Assembly (NCBI GenBank): GCA_016200595.1
Contig: JACQEL010000923.1
Coordinates: 1-14,314 of the forward strand
Direction of reading: 5' to 3'
DNA length: 14,314 nucleotides
Source of the DNA: Deltaproteobacteria bacterium
Lineage (GTDB): Bacteria; Desulfobacterota; Binatia; Bin18
Below are positions 1-7,232 of the stretch, piece after piece (position 1 is the stretch's first letter; every line of letters begins with the position of its first letter). The notes beneath the pieces are model-generated. The model worked only from the letters and a program-made list of their open reading frames with translations. It was not told the origin of the DNA and did no database searches. The translations under genes were made by a program, and so were the position numbers.

Positions 1-1
1 G

Positions 2-67
2 ATGAATTTGGAGATCAGAGAGTATCTGTCCCTGCATCCCAGTGAATTGAAGGAACAAGCTGCCTAG
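2..67 (+). CDS. Possible 3' end of a gene entering from the left (unknown product)
   Basis: An open frame reaches the left window edge and ends in TAG at 65-67, 39 bases before the first attC, which is the usual place for a cassette gene to end. The last 21 residues include IREYLSLHPSEL, which vaguely recalls the RDYLRAHP segment of GrpB/UPF0157 proteins, but that family normally continues beyond this point, so I do not assign it. An ATG sits at 2-4 but has no visible upstream context. It may be a gene tail or chance. Confidence 0.3.
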   Translation: MNLEIREYLSLHPSELKEQAA

Positions 68-106
68 CGTGAAGAGTAGAGGAACAGCACTCGCCGAAGG
101 AGGTTC

Positions 107-206
107 GTCTAACTATCGCCTCCAGCCTGACCGCGGTCCTGTTGCGGTTCTGACTGAACGCGAAAAGTCTCGTTTGGGCCGCGGCGGCTGAGGCGGGGCG
201 TTAGAC
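107..206 (+). repeat. attC site 1
   Basis: Left core GTCTAAC (107-113) and right core GTTAGAC (200-206) are exact reverse complements, 100 bp end to end. Inside them GCCTCCAGCC pairs with GGCTGAGGC with one extra base in the left arm, the extrahelical base typical of attC. A second stem, CCGCGGTCC with GGGCCGCGG, closes the central region. It ends the unknown cassette to the left and supplies the 5' boundary of the methyltransferase cassette. Confidence 0.92.
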
Positions 207-242
207 GTTCTTTACATTCAACATTTGTAGGAGGGGGAGATC

Positions 243-1277
243 ATGAGTGAACCCAACCGCACCACTAGTGTTGATATTCCGCCGCCCGTGGCAATGCTTC
301 AGATGATTGCAGGCTTGTGGATGTCACGGGCCATCTACATCGCCGCCAAGCTCGGTATCGCAGACCTGCTCAAGGACAAGCCGCAGAGCAGCAAGGAACT
401 GGCGCAGGCCACTGGCATGCATGCACCCTCGCTTTACCGCGTGCTGCGCGCCCTGGCCAGTGTTGGAGTGTTTGCGGAAGACGAGCAGGGGTGCTTTGCC
501 TTAACTCCGCTTGCCGCCACCCTGCGAAGCGACCTTCCCGGCTCATTACGCGCCTTTGCCATTGCCGAACTCGGCGAAGATCATTACCCCGCATGGGGAG
601 AGGTTCTGCATAGCGTCAAGACCGGCGAGATTGCCTTCGATCATCTCTTCGGCCTGGACGTGTGGCAGTACCGCTCCCAGCACCCAGAAGATGGGCGAAT
701 CTTCGATGAGGCAATGGCGAGTTTCAGCTCGGTGGTCAATGCTGCGATTGTGACCAGCTATGACTTCTCGTCGATCGGCAATATTGTTGATGTGGGAGGG
801 GGCGATGGCAGCCTCATTACTTCCATCCTCAAGGCGAATCCAGGCATGAAGGGGGTGCTCTTCGACCTGCCACACGTCATTGCTGGGGCGCGACGGCGCA
901 TCGAGGCCGAAGGGTTAGCGGAGCGCTGTGAAGTCGTCGCAGGGGACGCTTTTACCTCGGTGCCCAGTGGTGGTGATGCCTACCTTCTCAAGTGGATCAT
1001 CCACGATTGGGACGAGGAACATAGCGTGGCGATCCTCAAGAACTGCCACCGCGCGATGGCGGAGCAGGGCAAGCTCCTGCTGGTTGAGGCAAGAGTCCCG
1101 CCCGGCAATACACCCTCCTTCCACAAATTCATGGATCTCAACATGTTGGTGATGACTGGCGGGCGCGAGCGCACTGAGGTTGAGTATCAAGCCCTTTTGG
1201 AGGCAGCAGGCTTCAGGCTGACGCGGACCATCCCGACCCCTTCCGAGATGGATGTGATGGAGGGCGCACGGGCGTAG
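243..1277 (+). CDS. SAM-dependent O-methyltransferase (COMT/acetylserotonin-type)
   Basis: This 344-residue protein has the full architecture of class I small-molecule O-methyltransferases. An N-terminal winged-helix dimerisation domain spans roughly residues 15-100 (SSKELAQATG, LYRVLRALASVGVF). The Rossmann catalytic domain follows, with SAM-binding motif I VDVGGGDGS at 182-190, the acidic LFDLP at 206-210, and the catalytic-base region HDWDEEH with His254. Methyl transfer from SAM to a hydroxyl of a small, probably aromatic, acceptor is expected; the substrate cannot be read from sequence. The ATG is supported by AGGAGG at 229-234 with 8-base spacing. The gene ends in tandem TAG TAG. It is the only gene of cassette 1, 37 bases from the opening attC and 44 from the closing one. 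Relatives occur in secondary metabolism, but no pathway genes are adjacent. Confidence 0.9.
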   Translation: MSEPNRTTSVDIPPPVAMLQMIAGLWMSRAIYIAAKLGIADLLKDKPQSSKELAQATGMHAPSLYRVLRALASVGVFAEDEQGCFALTPLAATLRSDLPGSLRAFAIAELGEDHYPAWGEVLHSVKTGEIAFDHLFGLDVWQYRSQHPEDGRIFDEAMASFSSVVNAAIVTSYDFSSIGNIVDVGGGDGSLITSILKANPGMKGVLFDLPHVIAGARRRIEAEGLAERCEVVAGDAFTSVPSGGDAYLLKWIIHDWDEEHSVAILKNCHRAMAEQGKLLLVEARVPPGNTPSFHKFMDLNMLVMTGGRERTEVEYQALLEAAGFRLTRTIPTPSEMDVMEGARA

Positions 1278-1321
1278 TAGAGTGGACAAAAGCAAAGGTT
1301 GCCTGCCAAGCAGAACTCGAC

Positions 1322-1420
1322 GTCTAACAAACGCCGTGCGCGGGACCGCCGCCCGCTTGCGGATTTGCTTGAACTGAAAGGTCTCATCTGGGCGGCGGCC
1401 CGAGACGGCGAGCGTTGGAC
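1322..1420 (+). repeat. attC site 2
   Basis: Left core GTCTAAC (1322-1328), right core GTTGGAC (1414-1420), 99 bp. The left arm GCCGTGCGCGGG pairs with CCCGAGACGGC with an extra G at the conserved position, and CCGCCGCCCG pairs with CGGGCGGCGG. The left core matches the GTTAGAC that opens cassette 1, and the right core GTTGGAC belongs to cassette 2. The mismatch between the two cores within this one site is therefore explained by cassette junction history. Confidence 0.9.
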
Positions 1421-1475
1421 ATAGCGGATGAAAGGCCCGCAAATAGGGCGTGCAGTCACTCTAAGTTAGGTTACC

Positions 1476-2654
1476 ATGGCCGCCGTGACGTTACAAAGCA
1501 TCTTACAGGCGAGCTTTGCGGCGTATGCCGCGGCGCAGCAGGTGCCCCGCCGGGTGTGGCGGGCGGCCCGCGCGCTGATGGCCTGTCGCACGGCCGCGCT
1601 CGGGGGCCACGTGCGCCAATGCCCGGCGGGGCACGTCACCGAGGTCTGGTACAATTCCTGTCGGCATCGGGCGTGCCCCCGGTGTTGCCTGCAGCGGATC
1701 AACCAGTGGCTCGATTCCTGGCAGCAACAGGTGCTGCCCACCGCTCACTTTCATGTCATTCTCACCCTGCCCAGCGAACTCCACGAGCTGTGGCGGTGGA
1801 ACCGTCAGGCCCTGACCGAGGTGGTGTTTGCCAGTGTGCGGGAGACACTGCTGACGTTGCGCGGGGACCCGAAATGGCTGGGCGCGACGCCGGGGATGCT
1901 GGCGACGCGGCATACGTGGGGGCGCACGTTAACTTTGCATCCGCACGTGCACTGCCTCATTAGCGGCGGGGGACTGACGGTGGACGGACAGTGGCAGCAG
2001 GTCCGCACCGGGTATCTGCTGCCGGTGGCGGTGGTGCGGGCGCTGTTCCGGGGCAAAGTGCGCGGCGCCCTTGAAGCGCTGTGGCTGAGCGGACGGCTGC
2101 AGGCGCCATTCCACTGGCCCGACGACGAGGTGCGGCAGGTGCTGGTGGAGGCGGCGCGCCAGAAATGGCATATGCGCATTGCCGAGCGCTATCCGCATGG
2201 GCGCGGCGGGATGAAATATCTGGCGCGCTAGGGACGCGGGGGGCCGATTAAAGATCCTCGGTTCATAGCCTGTGACGGGCAGCAGGTGACGTTTCGCTAT
2301 GGCAATCATCGCGAGCTGGACGACAGCGGCAAGCCGCAGCAGCAGGAGTTGACGCTAAGCGTCACGGAGTTTCTGCACCGCTGGAGCGAGCACGTGCCGG
2401 TGCCCGGCGTGCATAGGGTGAGAGCGTGGGGGCGGTATGCCAGTACGCAGCGGCCGAAGCTGGCGCAGGGCCGGGAGCAGCTGCCGGAGGAGGCGCCGCG
2501 GGCGACGCCGAGAGTGGTTGAGACAGCGCCTCCCCGTGACCACGACCGCCCCTGGGAGCGCTGTCCGGTGGGTCAGCAGCCAATGGTCGTCACGCAAGTG
2601 CTGCCCCGAGCCGGTGCACCGCCCCGAGTGGAGTCCTGGCCGGAGGCGGCCTGA
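1476..2654 (+). pseudogene. tnpA: IS91-family HUH transposase, interrupted by one amber codon
   Basis: The frame runs 392 codons, the usual length for this family, with a single internal stop (TAG, 2229-2231). The first 251 residues contain the zinc-binding region (C49, H53, C62, C67, C70) and the HUH nuclease motif HPHVH at 155-159. The frame then resumes with no shift through PIKDPRFIACDGQQVTFRY, LTLSVTEFLHRW, and a C-terminal CPVGQQP where relatives usually have a second CxxC, so one cysteine appears lost. The stop falls four codons after Tyr248 in YLAR-stop, the position of the second tyrosine in the YxxxY pair of IS91-type enzymes. No strong ribosome-binding site precedes the ATG. The gene is visibly more GC-rich than its neighbours. 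It is the sole content of cassette 2. The amber codon makes it a probable pseudogene; a sequencing error cannot be excluded. Confidence 0.85.
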
Positions 2655-2697
2655 GGGGACAGTTCAAATCCCCATAGGGCAACCGCCGCTGGCCGCA

Positions 2698-2796
2698 GTC
2701 CAACAAGCCGTTGGAGCTGACAGCGGGCCGGAGCTGGCAGTGACGTGCCGCAGGGGTCCGTCTTGCCCGCCGCAGCTCAACGGCATAGCGTTAGAT
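2698..2796 (+). repeat. attC site 3
   Basis: Left core GTCCAAC (2698-2704), right core GTTAGAT (2790-2796), 99 bp. GCCGTTGGAGCTG pairs with CAGCTCAACGGC with one extrahelical G, and GCGGGC pairs with GCCCGC. The left core is the exact complement of the GTTGGAC that opens cassette 2, so the transposase is a genuine cassette rather than an insertion into a neighbouring one. Confidence 0.92.
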
Positions 2797-2864
2797 GACA
2801 GAAACAACCATCAGTCCGGCTAAATGACCAAGAACAGGGTGTGAGGTCATAGGGGAGAGGTGCC

Positions 2865-5800
2865 ATGACCTTTGATGAAGTACTGGACCAAGTCCGCGAG
2901 TTGTTACAGAGCAAAGGCCGAGTGACCTATCGGTCCCTGAAACGTCGCTTCGAGCTAGATGACGAGTATTTGGAGGACCTCAAAGGAGAACTCATCCGCG
3001 CTGAGGGTGTGGCGACGGATGAAGACGGGGACGTGCTGGTCTGGACAGGCGGAGCAACAAAGAGCGAAACCTCAAAACCTCCTGCTTCTTCTGACACTAG
3101 ACCCCAGACCCTAGACGCGAGACCCACTGACGGTGAGCGGCGCCAGTTGACGGTGATGTTCATTGACCTGGTAGGGTCCACGACCCTCTCACAACAGCTC
3201 GACCCCGAAGACTATCATGCTCGCGTGGTGGCCTATCAGACTGCCTGTCACCAGGTCATCGCGCGCTACGACGGGCATATTGCTCAATATCTGGGCGATG
3301 GCGTGCTGGCGTACTTTGGCTATCCCGCCGCCCATGAGGAAGATGCCGTACGTGCCGTGCGCAGCGGACTGGAGATCGTAGCCGCCGTCAGCCAGCTTAA
3401 GTTTACGCTACCATTACAGGTGCGGATCGGCATTCATACCGGACCAGTGGTAGTGGGCGAGATTGGCGCGGGCGAGCGGACTGAGCGGCTCGCGTTAGGC
3501 GAGACGCCTAATATCGCGGCTCGAGTGCAGGGGCAAGCTGAACCAAATGAAGTCATGATCAGCGCAACGACCTATCACTTAATCGAGGGCTTGTTTGCGT
3601 GTGAGGACCGTGGACGCCCTGAACTCAAAGGGGTTACAACGCCACTGACCTTGTATCGAGTAGAGAAAGCCAGTGAGGCCCACAGCCGCTTTGAGGTCGT
3701 GGTCCGCCGAGGGTTGACCCCATTGATTGGACGTGAGCATGAGTACGGCCTGTTACAAGAGCGGTGGGCACGAGTAAAAGACGGGACAGGGCAAGTTGTG
3801 TTGCTCAGCGGGGAACCCGGCATTGGCAAATCGCGACTGGTCGAGGCGCTCAAAGAGACGGTTGAACACGAAGGGGCACGCTGTCTAGAGTTGCGCTGTT
3901 CCCCGTATGCACAGAATAGTGCACTCTCGCCAGTGATTGAGCATGTGCAGCGTCTGCTCCAGTTCAGCCCCACCGATGGGCCGAAGACAAAACTAGAGAA
4001 ACTCCACCAGGCCCTGAGCCGGTATCGCTTCCCGCAAGCCGATACCTTCCCTCTGCTGACCGCGATGCTCTCACTGCCGCTACCCGACGATGTGCTGCCG
4101 TTCGCTCTCAGTCCACAAAAGCAAAAAGAGAAGACGCAGGAAGTGCTTGTGGCCTGGTTGTGTGAGGAGGCCAGGCAGCAGGCGGTGACCTATGCGTGGG
4201 AAGACTTACATTGGGCCGACCCTTCGACCCTGGAATTGCTCACGCTCTTTCTGAATCAAGTGCCGACCACGCGGCTGTTGGCCGTGCTCACCTATCGCCC
4301 GGAATTTACGCCGCCGTGGGGCTCGCATTCCTATCTCAGTCAGCTGACGCTCAGTCGGCTAGGACAGAATCAAGTAGAAGTGATGGTGGAGAAGGTCACG
4401 GGTGGCAAGGCGCTCCCGCAAGAGGTCGTGCGACAGATCGCCAGCAAGACCGATGGCGTGCCGCTGTTTGTTGAAGAGCTCACCAAGATGGTGGTGGAAT
4501 CGGACTTAGTCAAGGAGGTTAATGGACACTATGAATTGAGCGGTCCGCTACCTCCGCTGGCGATCCCGTCTACGCTGCAAGACTCGCTGATGGCACGACT
4601 GGACCGATTAGCCACAGTACGAGAGATTGCCCAACTGGGCGCTACCATCGGGCGAGAATTCACCTACGAGTTACTCCAAGCAGTTTCACCGTTACAGGAA
4701 GAAGCACTCCACCAGGGACTACGACAGTTAGTCGATGCCGAGCTGGTGTTTCAGAGTGGAGTGCCGCCGCAGGCGCGCTATCTGTTCAAACATGCGCTGG
4801 TGCAGGATACGGCCTATCAGTCGTTGCTCAAGAGCCGCCGCCAGCAGTTGCATCGCCAAGTTGCACAGGTCCTAGAGGAGAAGTTTCTGCAGACGGTCGA
4901 GAGCCAACCTGAATTGGTCGCCCGTCATTACACTGAAGCAGGGCTCATCGAACGGGCGATTCCCTACTGGCAGCAGGCAGGCCAACTCGCGAGTCAGCAC
5001 AGTGCCAATACCGAAGCGGTCAGCCACCTCACCACCGGTCTAGAGTTGCTTCAGAACTTGCCCGACACGCCAGAGCGCAACCAGCAAGAACTCACCTTCC
5101 AGCTAACCTTAGGCGCGTTACGTATCGCGACGCATGGAGTTGCCTCTCCCGAGGCCGAACATGCCTTCCGCCGCGCGCGGAAACTTTGTGAGCAGACCAA
5201 TGATAAGGAGCACGTCTTTCCCGTGCTCTGCGGTATAGTGCTGTATCATGCAATGCGAGCGGAGTATCACAAAGCGCACGAGCTGGCTGAGGAAGTGTTC
5301 CGCGTCGCGCAGGAGAGCCAGGACCCAGACTTGCTTATCGAAGCGCACTATCAACAGGGCCACACATTGATATGGATCGGTCAGTTCCCCGCGGCGCTCA
5401 CCCATGTAGAACAAGGTATCGCGCTTTATGACCCTCAGAAGCACCGGTCCCATGCTGCTCTTTACGGAAGTGATCCGGGCGTTAGCTGTCGTGCCCATGC
5501 AATGCAAGCGTTATGGTTGCTGGGTTATCCAGACCAAGCGCTCGCGACAGCCAAAGAATCTCTTGCACTGACCCAAAACCTCTCTCACACCAATAGTGCG
5601 GCATACGGGTTGGCTACCCTAGTTGAGGTCCATCAACACCGGCGAGAGTGGGCTGCCGCCCAAGAGCGAGGTGAGGCCGCTTTAGCCTTTGCTACTGAGT
5701 TTGGTCTTCCTTATTTTGCCGCGCAGATTTCTATCATGTTGGGCTCAGCGCTCGCCGGGCAAGGGCGCTATGAAGAGGGCATCGCAAAGATGCGCTACGG

Positions 5801-6278
5801 GCTCGCTGCTCAGCGCGCTACTGGGGGAGAAGCTCTAATGCACTACTGGCTAGCTTTGCAGCTCGAAGCGTATATCGAGACAGGACAGTTCGAAGAAGCC
5901 TGGCCTGTTTTGAAAGAGGCTTTAACGATCCGCCCCAAATACGGTGACCGGTTTTGGGAAGAGGAAGTTTATCGACTCAACGGCGAGCTGCTGTTGGCGA
6001 AAGCTCGGAGCAATCCAGAAGCGCAGGATCGCCGGCAAAAAGCAGCAATTGAAGCGGAAGCCGAAGCCTGTTTTCGACGCGCACTCGACACAGCCCGCGA
6101 ACAGAGGACAAAGTCGTTCGAACTCCGCGCCGCCACGAGCCTCGCTCGCCTGTGGCAACAACAAGGCAAGAAGAAAGAAGCTCACGAGCTGTTAGCCGAG
6201 ATCTACGGTTGGTTCACAGAAGGATTTGACACGAAAGACTTGCAAGATGCCAAGGCGCTCCTAGAAGAATTATCGTAG
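2865..6278 (+). CDS. Class III adenylate/guanylate cyclase fused to STAND-like ATPase and TPR domain
   Basis: The 1137-residue protein has four parts. Residues 1-60 form a small helical N-terminal domain. A class III nucleotide cyclase domain follows at about 90-268, with metal-binding aspartates D101 (FIDLVGST) and D145 (YLGDGVLAYFG), GIHTGPVVVGEIG at 189-201, and NIAAR with N216 and R220. An AAA/STAND-type predicted ATPase has Walker A GEPGIGKS at 316-323 and a Walker B region ending WEDLHWADPST near 445-455. From about 680 to the end it is helical repeat, TPR-like. The cyclase probably makes cAMP under control of the ATPase/TPR sensor; ligand unknown. The ATG has GGAG at 2854-2857. The usual hydrophobic run before the Walker B acid reads VTYAW, which is weak. 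It is the only gene of cassette 3 and stops 17 bases before the closing attC. All key cyclase residues I can check are present. Confidence 0.9.
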   Translation: MTFDEVLDQVRELLQSKGRVTYRSLKRRFELDDEYLEDLKGELIRAEGVATDEDGDVLVWTGGATKSETSKPPASSDTRPQTLDARPTDGERRQLTVMFIDLVGSTTLSQQLDPEDYHARVVAYQTACHQVIARYDGHIAQYLGDGVLAYFGYPAAHEEDAVRAVRSGLEIVAAVSQLKFTLPLQVRIGIHTGPVVVGEIGAGERTERLALGETPNIAARVQGQAEPNEVMISATTYHLIEGLFACEDRGRPELKGVTTPLTLYRVEKASEAHSRFEVVVRRGLTPLIGREHEYGLLQERWARVKDGTGQVVLLSGEPGIGKSRLVEALKETVEHEGARCLELRCSPYAQNSALSPVIEHVQRLLQFSPTDGPKTKLEKLHQALSRYRFPQADTFPLLTAMLSLPLPDDVLPFALSPQKQKEKTQEVLVAWLCEEARQQAVTYAWEDLHWADPSTLELLTLFLNQVPTTRLLAVLTYRPEFTPPWGSHSYLSQLTLSRLGQNQVEVMVEKVTGGKALPQEVVRQIASKTDGVPLFVEELTKMVVESDLVKEVNGHYELSGPLPPLAIPSTLQDSLMARLDRLATVREIAQLGATIGREFTYELLQAVSPLQEEALHQGLRQLVDAELVFQSGVPPQARYLFKHALVQDTAYQSLLKSRRQQLHRQVAQVLEEKFLQTVESQPELVARHYTEAGLIERAIPYWQQAGQLASQHSANTEAVSHLTTGLELLQNLPDTPERNQQELTFQLTLGALRIATHGVASPEAEHAFRRARKLCEQTNDKEHVFPVLCGIVLYHAMRAEYHKAHELAEEVFRVAQESQDPDLLIEAHYQQGHTLIWIGQFPAALTHVEQGIALYDPQKHRSHAALYGSDPGVSCRAHAMQALWLLGYPDQALATAKESLALTQNLSHTNSAAYGLATLVEVHQHRREWAAAQERGEAALAFATEFGLPYFAAQISIMLGSALAGQGRYEEGIAKMRYGLAAQRATGGEALMHYWLALQLEAYIETGQFEEAWPVLKEALTIRPKYGDRFWEEEVYRLNGELLLAKARSNPEAQDRRQKAAIEAEAEACFRRALDTAREQRTKSFELRAATSLARLWQQQGKKKEAHELLAEIYGWFTEGFDTKDLQDAKALLEELS

Positions 6279-6295
6279 GGAGGGCGGTAAATGTC

Positions 6296-6395
6296 ATCTA
6301 ACTATCCATTGCACCGTATTGCCGCCCGCTTGCGGATCGGGGTGCACCTGAACGGTCTTGGTTGGGGCGGCAAACGGTGACTGGAGGCGTTAGAC
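6296..6395 (+). repeat. attC site 4
   Basis: Left core ATCTAAC (6296-6302), right core GTTAGAC (6389-6395), 100 bp. The arms CACCGTATTGCCGCCC and GGGGCGGCAAACGGTG pair, with the extra base just outside in the left arm. The left core is the exact complement of the unusual GTTAGAT that opens the cyclase cassette. The interior is closely similar to attC sites 5 and 6. Confidence 0.93.
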
Positions 6396-6451
6396 GCTGA
6401 CCGCGAGCAGGCGTAGAATTAGCTCCTGAGTTCAAGGTTGGAGGTTTGAAA

Positions 6452-6652
6452 ATGAGTGAACTTGAGCAACTCGAACAACAGGTTTTACAGCTTTCGCCCG
6501 AGGACTTAGTAAAGTTTCGTGCGTGGTTTATCGAACTGGACCATCAGCTGTGGGATAAACAGATTGAGGCCGACGTAGCCGCTGGGAAGCTCGATCGGCT
6601 TATCGCGGAAGCACGTGCGGAGTTCAAAGCGGGAAAGGCCCGGGAAATTTGA
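6452..6652 (+). CDS. Antitoxin of a RelE/ParE-type toxin-antitoxin pair
   Basis: This 66-residue acidic protein begins SELEQLEQQVLQLSPEDL and contains EADVAAGKLDRLIAEA and a basic C-terminus. The combination is common in antitoxins encoded directly before RelE/ParE-superfamily toxins. It should bind and neutralise the downstream toxin and repress its own operon. I chose the ATG at 6452 because GGAGG at 6440-6444 lies 7 bases upstream; a TTG two codons earlier (6446) is in frame but too close to that site. The stop TGA overlaps the toxin start (TTGA), indicating translational coupling. It is the first gene of cassette 4. Confidence 0.82.
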   Translation: MSELEQLEQQVLQLSPEDLVKFRAWFIELDHQLWDKQIEADVAAGKLDRLIAEARAEFKAGKAREI

Positions 6653-6903
6653 AGCACGTTGCGTCCTCACAGTTCTGGGCGCGGTATCGGGCCTTGCCTG
6701 ACGAAGTCCGTGAACTGGCAGACAAGAACTACCAGTTACTCAAGAGCAATCCTCGCCATCCCTCACTACATTTCAAGAGGATAGGTGAACTCTGGTCAGT
6801 CCGTGTTGGCGATCATTATCGAGCCTTGGGTATTGACGAAGCAGGCGACATCAACTGGATCTGGATTGGCACCCATGCCGAGTACGATAAGCTCATCACC
6901 TGA
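6649..6903 (+). CDS. RelE/ParE-superfamily toxin
   Basis: The 84-residue protein has the pattern of a RelE/ParE-fold toxin: FWARYRALPDEVRELADKNY at the N-terminus, NPRHPSLHFKRIG, then WSVRVGDHYRALGI and a C-terminal WIGTHAEYDKL. Family members are mRNA interferases or gyrase poisons; which applies cannot be settled from sequence. The start is TTG at 6649, overlapping the antitoxin stop by four bases (TTGA); there is no closer ATG. The gene ends 48 bases before attC site 5. As a cassette-borne toxin-antitoxin pair it probably penalises cells that lose this part of the array. Confidence 0.85.
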   Translation: MKHVASSQFWARYRALPDEVRELADKNYQLLKSNPRHPSLHFKRIGELWSVRVGDHYRALGIDEAGDINWIWIGTHAEYDKLIT

Positions 6904-6951
6904 GCATCGCGAAAAAGGCTGCCGTGACAACACCAGCGGAGGAATACCGGC

Positions 6952-7052
6952 GTCTAACCAACCCACTGCACCGTATTGCTACCCGCTTGCGGTTTGGGAT
7001 GGACCCGAAAAGTCTCGGTTTGGGCAGCAAACGGTGACTGGCAGCGTTAGGC
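6952..7052 (+). repeat. attC site 5
   Basis: Left core GTCTAAC (6952-6958), right core GTTAGGC (7046-7052), 101 bp. CACTGCACCGT pairs with ACGGTGACTG with an extrahelical G in the left arm, and the stem continues ATTGCTACCC with GGGCAGCAAA. The left core complements the GTTAGAC opening cassette 4. The interior is nearly the same as in sites 4 and 6. Confidence 0.93.
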
Positions 7053-7143
7053 TTCGATTGAAATGATTCAATAATGATTCACTTGATTTTGTTTAGAAGC
7101 ATAAAGGTGAGGCAAACATGAACGGCGGAAGTTCCAGTGTAAC

Positions 7144-7168
7144 GTCGGTTCGATCCCGACCAGCCAGA
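7144..7168 (+). other. tRNA T-arm-like fragment
   Basis: GTCGG, TTCGATC, CCGAC form an exact 5-7-5 T stem-loop with the conserved T54 T55 C56 R57 A58 and the closing G53-C61 pair. The following CAGCCAG could be the 3' side of an acceptor stem. No D-arm, anticodon arm or matching 5' acceptor strand is visible upstream, so this is not an intact tRNA. It may be a remnant of a tRNA 3' end or a coincidental hairpin in the leader of cassette 5. Confidence 0.4.
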
Positions 7169-7232
7169 GACGTAGGCTCCTAAGGTCAGGGGGAATAGCT
7201 CTGACATCCATCGCGCAGATAGGAGATCCTAA

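Noticed and set aside
915..1442. Long open frame on the minus strand opposite the methyltransferase
   Set aside because: It has no ribosome-binding site or recognisable domain and is explained as the shadow of a well-supported + strand gene that includes an attC.
1465..1471. GTTAGGT just before the transposase as an extra integron core site
   Set aside because: There is no partner left core or paired arms at attC distance; a seven-base match is expected by chance.
7144..7168. A complete tRNA gene
   Set aside because: Only the T-arm is present. No anticodon arm, D-arm or complementary 5' acceptor strand is visible upstream.
7118..7183. 21-codon ORF in the leader of cassette 5
   Set aside because: It has only a modest ribosome-binding site, overlaps the T-arm-like hairpin and encodes a low-complexity peptide; no independent support.
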